Source: an uncultured Collinsella sp.
Lineage (GTDB): Bacteria; Actinomycetota; Coriobacteriia; Coriobacteriales; Coriobacteriaceae
Assembly: GCA_900551305.1 (NCBI GenBank)
Contig: URVK01000092.1
Span: 1-6,669, forward strand
Direction: 5' to 3'
Length of the DNA: 6,669 bases
The position numbers were made by a program, and so were the translations under genes. Shown here in pieces: positions 1-4,725 of the stretch (within the stretch, counting starts at the first letter, position 1; every line of letters begins with the position of its first letter). Under the pieces are notes generated by a model. It worked only from the letters and a program-made list of their open reading frames with translations. It was not told the origin of the DNA and searched no databases.

Positions 1-230
1 CGGCTGGCGAGATGCCCATTCCGGGTGTCACCTCTAAGATGCTCGCCGATACCGTGCGCGCCAAGCATCCTGGCAAGGAGGTCGTGTACTGCTCCAGCCG
101 TCTTGAGCTCAATCAGGAGCTCGAGCAGATGGTGGGCGAGGGCGACCTGCTGCTCACTATGGGTGCCGGTGACGTTACGACCGTCGGCCCCGAGTTTATC
201 GAGTATCTGACTGCCAAGAAAGACGCTTAA
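1..230 (+). CDS. murC: UDP-N-acetylmuramate--L-alanine ligase MurC, C-terminal fragment
   Basis: This is the 3' end of a gene that begins before the window; the reading frame enters at base 3 and gives 75 residues before TAA at 228-230. MurC is the cytoplasmic ATP-dependent ligase that adds the first amino acid, normally L-alanine, to UDP-MurNAc. The visible part is the end of the C-terminal Mur ligase domain. It starts with AGEMPIPGVTSKMLAD, matching the family's AGE.PI.GV..K stretch, and has the terminal DLLLTMGAGDVTTVG segment, the usual signature near the end of MurC. The catalytic ATP-binding and central domains lie outside the window. murB follows after 5 bases, so the two are very likely co-transcribed. 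The identification rests on motifs and on the neighbour; only the start is missing. Confidence 0.93.
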   Translation, partial: AGEMPIPGVTSKMLADTVRAKHPGKEVVYCSSRLELNQELEQMVGEGDLLLTMGAGDVTTVGPEFIEYLTAKKDA

Positions 231-235
231 GTCTA

Positions 236-1147
236 ATGGGTCTGTTTAACGCCGTCATGGCGCTTTCGGGCATGATCGACACGGATGTGATCGAGGACGA
301 GCGCCTTGCGCGTCATACGAGCTATCGTATCGGCGGCAAGGCCGACCTCTTTGTGACGTGTCATAGCTATCATGCCCTCCGCCGCGCCGTGGCGGTGCTC
401 GATCGCGAGCAGGTGCCGTGGGTCATCATCGGCAAGGGCTCCAATCTGCTGGTTGCCGATGGCGGTTATCGCGGGGCCGTCATTTCGCTCGGACGTGAGT
501 TTCAGCGCACGGTTGTTGCCGATGACGGTTGTACGCTGACGGTCGGTACGGGCGTGATGTTTGCGCGCCTGGTCAACGATGCCCTGTCGCGTAGCCTCTC
601 GGGCCTTGAGTTTGCCGTTGGCATCCCTGGTTCGGTCGGCGGTGCGATATCTATGAATGCCGGCACACGGACCGAGTGGATTGGCTCGCTGGTTGAGGAT
701 GTCGTAACGTTTGACCCGGCATCCGGTATCAAGCATTATGCGGGGTCCGAGATCACTTGGGGCTACCGCGAATGTAGCCTTCCCCGCAATGAGATCATCC
801 TCGAGTGCGTGCTCAAGCTTAAACCGGCGCCCAAGGCCGACATTCGCGAGCGCATGGAGCGGTACCTGACGAGGCGCAAGCGTACGCAGCCCATGGGTCG
901 CGCATCCTGCGGGTCGGTCTTTCGCAATCCGCCCGATGCGAGTGTGGGCAAGCTTATCGAGGATTGTGGATTAAAGGGTTTTTCAATTGGCGGCGCGGAA
1001 GTTTCGCCCGTTCACGCTAATTTTATCGTTAATAACGGAACTGCCTCGGCCGATGACGTTGCCGCGGTTATCAGACATGTGCACGGAAAGGTGAGGGAGG
1101 CGTATGGCATCGAGCTCAGACCGGAAGTTAAATTCCTCGGCTTCTAG
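236..1147 (+). CDS. murB: UDP-N-acetylenolpyruvoylglucosamine reductase MurB (type II)
   Basis: MurB is the cytoplasmic FAD enzyme that uses NADPH to reduce UDP-GlcNAc-enolpyruvate to UDP-MurNAc, the second committed step of peptidoglycan synthesis. The 303-residue product shows the FAD-binding domain: HTSYRIGGKAD at 27-37, GKGSNLLVADGG at 66-77 and GIPGSVGGAISMNAG at 129-143. The substrate domain follows. Likely catalytic residues are Arg178 in GYREC, Ser227 in CGSVFRNP (proton donor to the enol intermediate) and Glu297 in RPEVKFLG. The CGSVF form and the length of about 300 residues point to the type II, S. aureus-like class. Met1 lies 5 bases after the murC stop without a convincing SD, so initiation probably depends on ribosomes finishing murC. 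Met8 or Met13 are possible alternative starts. The end overlaps ftsQ by 44 bases. Confidence 0.96.
   Translation: MGLFNAVMALSGMIDTDVIEDERLARHTSYRIGGKADLFVTCHSYHALRRAVAVLDREQVPWVIIGKGSNLLVADGGYRGAVISLGREFQRTVVADDGCTLTVGTGVMFARLVNDALSRSLSGLEFAVGIPGSVGGAISMNAGTRTEWIGSLVEDVVTFDPASGIKHYAGSEITWGYRECSLPRNEIILECVLKLKPAPKADIRERMERYLTRRKRTQPMGRASCGSVFRNPPDASVGKLIEDCGLKGFSIGGAEVSPVHANFIVNNGTASADDVAAVIRHVHGKVREAYGIELRPEVKFLGF
1093..1100 (+). promoter_or_regulatory. Ribosome binding site of ftsQ inside murB
   Basis: GAGGGAGG lies 3 bases before the ATG at 1104, with its GAGG core about 7 bases away. It is within the last 20 codons of murB. It is the reason for accepting the ftsQ start at 1104 despite the 44-base overlap, since no later start has a comparable site. 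Confidence 0.75.
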
Positions 1148-2360
1148 AGCATCGAAACCCACCTTCCGCCGCGCCGGAGGGCGTTCCGGCGCGCCTGCCA
1201 AACCTCAACGCAATACCGTCGCGCATTCTAAGTCTGTCGGGCATGCTCGACAGACCAGTCGTCCGGTCGTCGGCTCGCAGCTCGGTAATCGTCCGGCCGC
1301 AAAAAAGTCCTCGCGTCCCTCGGTGACGTCAAAGCCTGTTATGGGCGCCAAACCTGCCCGTCCCATGGCAACTCCTAAGCCCTCGACGGGAACTAAAGCG
1401 CCGCGTCCAGGTCGCACGCTGGGCGCATCGAAACCGCGCTCGCTGACATCGGTCCCGGTTACCGTCAAGAAGCCTTCGGGTAAAAAAAGCGTCAACCCGT
1501 TGTCTTCACTTGGGGCGATGGTAAATAAAACATCAGACGCCGCTTCTGTCGTTACAGGCAAAGGCAAAATCGTGGGCGGCGTTCTGGCCGTCTTGGCCGT
1601 GCTCGTCGTCGTTGCCATCGTGGTGATTAACTCTGGATTGTTTACCGCCACTGATATTCAGATTCAAGGCAGCGAGCATGTGACGAAGCACGATGCTATC
1701 CAGCTGATCGATTTGCCCGAGGGAACGTCGCTTTTTAACGTCGATCCCGACCAGATTACCGAGGATCTCAAGCAGAACCCGTGGGTCTCGGGCGTGGATG
1801 TCCAGCGTCAGTTCCCGCATACGCTCATCATTACGCCGATGGAGCGCAAGGTCATCGCAATTGCCTATATCAGTTCCGATGACCTTGCCTGGGCCATCGG
1901 GGATGATGACACCTGGATCGCCCCACTGTCGACGTCGGTCGAAGTGGACGACCAAGGCAACGTCATCACGACAGGGCAGGGCTCAAATACCTTGACCGGA
2001 ATCGATGCCGCGCTGGCGCTCGCTAAGCACTATGGCGCGGTGTTGTTGACTGATGTCTCGGCGGATGTCGCTCCGGTTTCCGGCCAGGCAGTGAGCTCCA
2101 AGGCCGTTAAGGCTGGCTTGGATTATGTGCGTGGTTTTTCGAGCGAGTTCTTGGGACAAGTCAAGGATATTTCCACGCCTTCGGTCGAAGCCATCTCGGC
2201 AAACCTCAATAACGGCATTGAGGTGTCGCTGGGCGATTCGAACGATATCGTCAAGAAGGAGCGCGTAGTCACCAAGCTGCTTTCGCAGGTAGAGGGCGTA
2301 ACGTATATCAATGTGCGCTCTCCGGGTAACTATACATTTAGGAACGCTCCGACCTCGTAG
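1104..2360 (+). CDS. ftsQ: Cell division protein FtsQ/DivIB with long basic cytoplasmic tail
   Basis: FtsQ (DivIB in Firmicutes) is a bitopic membrane scaffold of the divisome that works with FtsL and FtsB to couple FtsZ to septal wall synthesis. The 418-residue product has three parts. Residues 1-155 form a predicted disordered cytoplasmic tail rich in Ser, Pro, Lys and Arg, with repeated KP and RP dipeptides and only two acidic residues (Asp6, Asp145). Residues about 156-176 are a single membrane segment of Val, Leu, Ala and Ile. Residues 181-249 match a POTRA domain (DIQIQGSEHVTKHDAI, SLFNVD, NPWVSGVDVQRQFPHTLII), followed by the extracellular beta domain. Position between murB and ftsZ supports the call. 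The tail is longer than in most relatives known to me. The strong SD at 1093-1100 fixes the start. No terminator follows the TAG, so some transcripts may read into ftsZ. Confidence 0.93.
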   Translation: MASSSDRKLNSSASRASKPTFRRAGGRSGAPAKPQRNTVAHSKSVGHARQTSRPVVGSQLGNRPAAKKSSRPSVTSKPVMGAKPARPMATPKPSTGTKAPRPGRTLGASKPRSLTSVPVTVKKPSGKKSVNPLSSLGAMVNKTSDAASVVTGKGKIVGGVLAVLAVLVVVAIVVINSGLFTATDIQIQGSEHVTKHDAIQLIDLPEGTSLFNVDPDQITEDLKQNPWVSGVDVQRQFPHTLIITPMERKVIAIAYISSDDLAWAIGDDDTWIAPLSTSVEVDDQGNVITTGQGSNTLTGIDAALALAKHYGAVLLTDVSADVAPVSGQAVSSKAVKAGLDYVRGFSSEFLGQVKDISTPSVEAISANLNNGIEVSLGDSNDIVKKERVVTKLLSQVEGVTYINVRSPGNYTFRNAPTS

Positions 2361-2477
2361 CGCTGGTTGATGCTTTGTTGAGGGGCCATACCACGCCGTT
2401 TATCTGGTTTGTTTGGTTTTCACGGTCAATTATTTGACTGATACGTTCATAATGTGCAAACATAATACGGTTTACCT

Positions 2478-2506
2478 TTGCATTTACTTTCAACCTGAAG
2501 TTTAAT
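2478..2506 (+). promoter_or_regulatory. Probable ftsZ promoter in the ftsQ-ftsZ gap
   Basis: Within the AT-richer gap 2361-2559 there is a -10-like TTTAAT at 2501-2506 (one mismatch to TATAAT), preceded after 17 bases by TTGCAT at 2478-2483 (TTG of TTGACA kept). It predicts a start of transcription near 2513 and a leader of about 47 bases. A good -35-like TTGACT at 2434-2439 also exists, but the best -10 after it (CATAAT, 2461-2466) is 21 bases away, too far for a normal sigma-70 promoter. The local drop in GC and the separate SD support an independent ftsZ promoter. This is a motif call only. Confidence 0.45.
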
Positions 2507-2510
2507 GTGC

Positions 2511-2528
2511 GCAGGGGTCGACCCATGC
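2511..2528. repeat. 18-base near-perfect palindrome in the ftsZ leader
   Basis: GCAGGGGTCGACCCATGC is palindromic except for one pair (G2514/A2525); the inner ten bases GGGTCGACCC are perfect. It begins about 5 bases after the proposed -10 box and so would overlap the transcription start. With no loop it is a poor hairpin and looks more like the binding site of a dimeric DNA-binding protein. No regulator is identified. Confidence 0.5.
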
Positions 2529-2548
2529 TATGGCTATAACCTTTGTTC

Positions 2549-2554
2549 GGAGGA
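2549..2554 (+). promoter_or_regulatory. Ribosome binding site that sets the ftsZ start at 2560
   Basis: GGAGGA lies 5 bases before the ATG at 2560. The upstream in-frame ATG at 2530 has no SD, and would place this site inside the gene and add ten residues (starting [10 protein letters not shown]) that have no counterpart in FtsZ proteins as I know them. Confidence 0.88.
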
Positions 2555-2559
2555 CCGAC

Positions 2560-3714
2560 ATGCACGAGACAGAGATCAACAACTACCTTGCCGTCATTAA
2601 GGTGGTCGGCGTCGGCGGCGGCGGTACCAACGCGGTCAATCGAATGATCGAAGAGGGCATCCGCGGCGTCGAGTTTGTTGCCATCAACACCGATGCTCAG
2701 GCACTCGCGATCTCTGATGCCGATATCAAGGTGCACATCGGCACCGACCTTACCCGCGGCCTGGGCGCCGGCGCCAACCCCGAGGTTGGCCGCAAGGCTG
2801 ACGATGAGGCCCGCGACGACATTGCCGAGGCGCTCGCTGGCGCCGACATGGTGTTCATCACCTGCGGCGAGGGCGGTGGCACCGGTACCGGCGCTGCTCC
2901 CATCGTTGCCGATATCGCGATGAACGAGGTCGGTGCGCTGACCGTCGCCGTCGTGACCAAGCCCTTCACCTTCGAGGGCCGCAAGCGCAAGAAGAGCGCC
3001 GAGGAGGGCATTAAGACCCTCTCCGATTGCGTCGACACCATGATCGTCATCCCTAACGATAAGCTGCTCGACATCGCCGAGAAGAAGACCACCATGCTCG
3101 AGGCCTTCGCGATTGCCGATGGCGTCCTTTCCCAGGGCACCCAGGGCATCACCGACCTCATCACCGTCCCCGGTATCATCAACCTGGACTTCGCCGATGT
3201 TAAGACCATCATGAAGCAGGCCGGTACCGCCATGATGGGTATCGGTACCTCTTCTGGGGATACCCGTGCCGTCGACGCTGCCCAGCAGGCCATCTCCAGC
3301 CCGCTGCTCGAGAGCTCCATCGATGGCGCCACGCGCGTGCTGCTCTCCATCGCCGGTTCCAAGGACCTGGGCATCCAGGAGATCAGCGACGCCGCCGACG
3401 TTGTCGCCAACGCCGTCGACCCCGAGGCCAACATCATCTTCGGTACCGTTGTCGACGAGTCCCTGGGCGATCAGGTGCGTATCACCGTCATCGCTACGGG
3501 CTTCTCCGACTCCAACGTTAACCGTCAGGACGAGCTCTTTGCTGCTCAGCAGTCTCAGAGCAAGGCCGCTGCCTCCGCTGAGCCGCAGCGCACCGCTCCG
3601 GCCACCAGCCCGGCTCAGGCCGCTCCGACCCGCAACGTCGGTGGCACCGAGCTTCCTAACTTCGGCAACGATCAGTTCGAGCTTCCCGACTTCCTGAAGC
3701 GCGGTAGCTTCTAA
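2560..3714 (+). CDS. ftsZ: Cell division GTPase FtsZ
   Basis: FtsZ is the tubulin-like GTPase that polymerises into the Z ring at mid-cell and recruits the divisome. Translated from 2560 it has 384 residues, normal for the family. The N-terminal GTPase domain shows [15 protein letters not shown] (16-30), NTDAQAL (43-49), the nucleotide-binding signature [10 protein letters not shown] (105-114) and [11 protein letters not shown] (133-143). The synergy loop [11 protein letters not shown] (208-218) carries the Asp210 and Asp213 region needed for GTP hydrolysis by the next subunit. The C-terminal domain runs to about residue 320. A Gln/Ala/Pro-rich linker follows, then a terminal peptide ending in [11 protein letters not shown]. 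Two oddities are CGE before the GGGTGTG loop, where most FtsZ have AGM, and two copies of ELP(N/D)F at 364-368 and 374-378. Codon use is strongly biased to C-ending codons, as expected for a highly expressed gene. It has its own promoter, SD and terminator. Confidence 0.98.
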   Translation: MHETEINNYLAVIKVVGVGGGGTNAVNRMIEEGIRGVEFVAINTDAQALAISDADIKVHIGTDLTRGLGAGANPEVGRKADDEARDDIAEALAGADMVFITCGEGGGTGTGAAPIVADIAMNEVGALTVAVVTKPFTFEGRKRKKSAEEGIKTLSDCVDTMIVIPNDKLLDIAEKKTTMLEAFAIADGVLSQGTQGITDLITVPGIINLDFADVKTIMKQAGTAMMGIGTSSGDTRAVDAAQQAISSPLLESSIDGATRVLLSIAGSKDLGIQEISDAADVVANAVDPEANIIFGTVVDESLGDQVRITVIATGFSDSNVNRQDELFAAQQSQSKAAASAEPQRTAPATSPAQAAPTRNVGGTELPNFGNDQFELPDFLKRGSF

Positions 3715-3740
3715 GTCGTTCTTTGCATTGTTGTGCACAG

Positions 3741-3773
3741 GGGCGTGTCCGTATGGACGCGCCCTTTTTATTT
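3741..3773 (+). terminator. Intrinsic terminator after ftsZ
   Basis: The ten-base arm GGGCGTGTCC (3741-3750) pairs with GGACGCGCCC (3755-3764) through nine Watson-Crick pairs and one G-U pair, with a four-base GTAT loop. Five T (3765-3769), one A and three T follow. It starts 27 bases after the ftsZ stop and should separate the ftsZ transcript from pgeF. Confidence 0.92.
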
Positions 3774-3791
3774 CGACTTTGTAAACTAGAA

Positions 3792-3829
3792 CCTCCAATC
3801 TCTTTACGTTCCCTTTACGATTGCCTCCA
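3792..3829 (+). promoter_or_regulatory. Candidate Pho box: tandem repeats with 11-base period upstream of pgeF-pst
   Basis: CTTTACG occurs at 3802-3808 and again at 3813-3819, exactly 11 bases apart (TTTACG, 5-base spacer, TTTACG). The pair is flanked by CCTCCA at 3792-3797 and 3824-3829, giving half-sites 11, 11 and 10 bases apart on one face of the helix. PhoB/PhoP-type response regulators bind direct repeats of this period; the Bacillus PhoP half-site is about TT(A/C/T)ACA. The pst genes downstream are standard targets of such regulators. The repeat is seen in the sequence; the regulator is inferred. Confidence 0.55.
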
Positions 3830-3839
3830 GCGCAGCAGG

Positions 3840-3845
3840 TATCCT
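3840..3845 (+). promoter_or_regulatory. Possible -10 element of the pgeF-pst promoter
   Basis: TATCCT matches TATAAT at four of six bases, including the key first two and the last. It lies 20 bases after the second TTTACG, so the repeats would span roughly -49 to -33, the usual placement for PhoP-activated promoters that lack a good -35. TATAAA at 3867-3872 is a better -10 by sequence but has only CTTTTA at 3844-3849 as a -35. Either or both could be used. Confidence 0.35.
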
Positions 3846-3859
3846 TTTAGAGAAGTATG

Positions 3860-3896
3860 ACAGCCGTATAAACGCGGGCTGTAGCGGCGATGCCGC
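3860..3896 (+). repeat. Inverted repeat around TATAAA and an adjacent small hairpin
   Basis: ACAGCC (3860-3865) and GGCTGT (3877-3882) form a perfect inverted repeat with an 11-base centre that contains the -10-like TATAAA. Directly after it GCGGC (3884-3888) and GCCGC (3892-3896) can form a tight hairpin with a 3-base loop, ending 15 bases before the pgeF SD. The first could be an operator or, if transcription starts upstream, a leader stem-loop. Confidence 0.4.
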
Positions 3897-3911
3897 GGTA
3901 CTTGTGTTATT

Positions 3912-3917
3912 AGGAGG
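3912..3917 (+). promoter_or_regulatory. Ribosome binding site that sets the pgeF start at 3925
   Basis: A perfect AGGAGG lies 7 bases before the ATG at 3925. The in-frame GTG at 3904 lies upstream of this site and would translate through it, so 3925 is the better start. Confidence 0.92.
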
Positions 3918-3924
3918 CTTTAGT

Positions 3925-4725
3925 ATGGCAGCACGTGCGGACAAAGTTTCGCGTGTCGACCATGATGGAGTTACGTTGGTGGAGGGCGCGACATCCGATG
4001 TTCGCTTTGCCTTCACCGAGCGCGCCGGTGGCGTTTCCGAAGATGCGTACTCCTCACTCAACTTGGGCTCGCATGTTGGCGATGATCCCTTTGCTGTTCA
4101 AGAAAATCGTCGCCGCGCACTCGAGGCTATGGGTGCCGCGGAGTGCGAGCACAACCTGCTCGTTCCCAATCAGGTCCATGGTGACCATATCGTTGCGGTG
4201 ACCTCGAATGGCGCCGATGACCTTGAGGACGTCCGCGAGCAGATTGCCGCGGGCTGCGATGCCATCGTCTGTACGGCGCATAACGTGCCCGTGCTGCTCT
4301 GCTTTGCCGACTGCGTTCCCGTGGTGCTGGTGGCCCCTGGCGGATTTGCCGTGGTGCACTCCGGTTGGAAGGGCACGATTGCACGTATTTCTGCCAAGGC
4401 GTGCCAGGCGCTTTGCGATGCTGCCGGCTGCGATGCGGGCGACGTTTCCGCCTATATCGGCCCCCATATCTTGGGTGACGAATATGAGGTATCCCAGGAA
4501 CTCATGGATCGCTTTGCCGCCGAGTTCTCTTGCATCGATGCGAGTACCTCTCGCATGCTCGATCTTTCCGCTGCCATTCGCGAGGCGCTGGTAGATGTCG
4601 GTGTCGACGCGGATGATATCGTGGATACCCAGCTTTCGACCGTGCGTCAGAACGACCGCTTTTATTCCTACCGTAACGAGGACGGCACCTGTGGGCGCCA
4701 TGCTGCGATCGGCGTGATGCTATGA
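3925..4725 (+). CDS. pgeF: Peptidoglycan editing factor / laccase-domain purine nucleoside phosphorylase (YfiH/YlmD family)
   Basis: The 266-residue product is a full-length member of the multicopper-like laccase family (YfiH, YlmD, LACC1). Older annotations call these polyphenol oxidases. E. coli YfiH is implicated in removing wrongly made UDP-MurNAc-Ser, and LACC1 and bacterial relatives have phosphate-dependent purine nucleoside phosphorylase activity. The metal and active-site triad is visible: His85 in NQVHG, Cys130 in ADCVPVVL and His145 in VHSGWKGT. Family segments TERAGGVS (31-38), LNLGSHVGDD (45-54), YIGPHI (177-182) and FYSYRNEDGTCGRHAA (246-261) are present. His181 replaces the Cys common in IGPCI. 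No signal peptide is seen, so it should be cytoplasmic. The gene lies after the ftsZ terminator, has its own control region, and shares ATGA with pstS. The family is certain; the true substrate in this organism is not. Confidence 0.93.
   Translation: MAARADKVSRVDHDGVTLVEGATSDVRFAFTERAGGVSEDAYSSLNLGSHVGDDPFAVQENRRRALEAMGAAECEHNLLVPNQVHGDHIVAVTSNGADDLEDVREQIAAGCDAIVCTAHNVPVLLCFADCVPVVLVAPGGFAVVHSGWKGTIARISAKACQALCDAAGCDAGDVSAYIGPHILGDEYEVSQELMDRFAAEFSCIDASTSRMLDLSAAIREALVDVGVDADDIVDTQLSTVRQNDRFYSYRNEDGTCGRHAAIGVML

Noticed and set aside
2434..2466. TTGACT (2434-2439) with CATAAT (2461-2466) as the main ftsZ promoter
   Set aside because: The spacer of 21 bases is outside the usual 16-19 range; the 2478-2506 pair with a 17-base spacer fits better.
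2361..2477. Search for a terminator or small RNA directly after ftsQ
   Set aside because: No stem followed by a T run was found; the segment is AT-rich spacer with promoter-like fragments only.
2530..2559. ATG at 2530 as an upstream ftsZ start
   Set aside because: It lacks an SD, and the strong GGAGGA at 2549-2554 would lie inside the gene. The start at 2560 gives a normal FtsZ N-terminus.
2338..3798. Long minus-strand open frame (486 codons) opposite ftsZ and its flanks
   Set aside because: It mirrors ftsZ, whose strong C-ending codon bias removes stops from the opposite strand. The predicted protein is low-complexity (Gly, Asp, Leu, Ala, Val), matches no family I know, runs across the ftsZ terminator and promoter regions, and has no ribosome site.
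3823..3918. GCCTCC (3823-3828) complementary to GGAGGC (3913-3918), a possible SD-masking switch
   Set aside because: Only six base pairs over 90 bases, and both likely promoters start transcription after 3828, so the first arm would not be in the RNA.
3904..3924. GTG at 3904 as the pgeF start
   Set aside because: The perfect AGGAGG lies downstream of it and is ideally spaced for the ATG at 3925.
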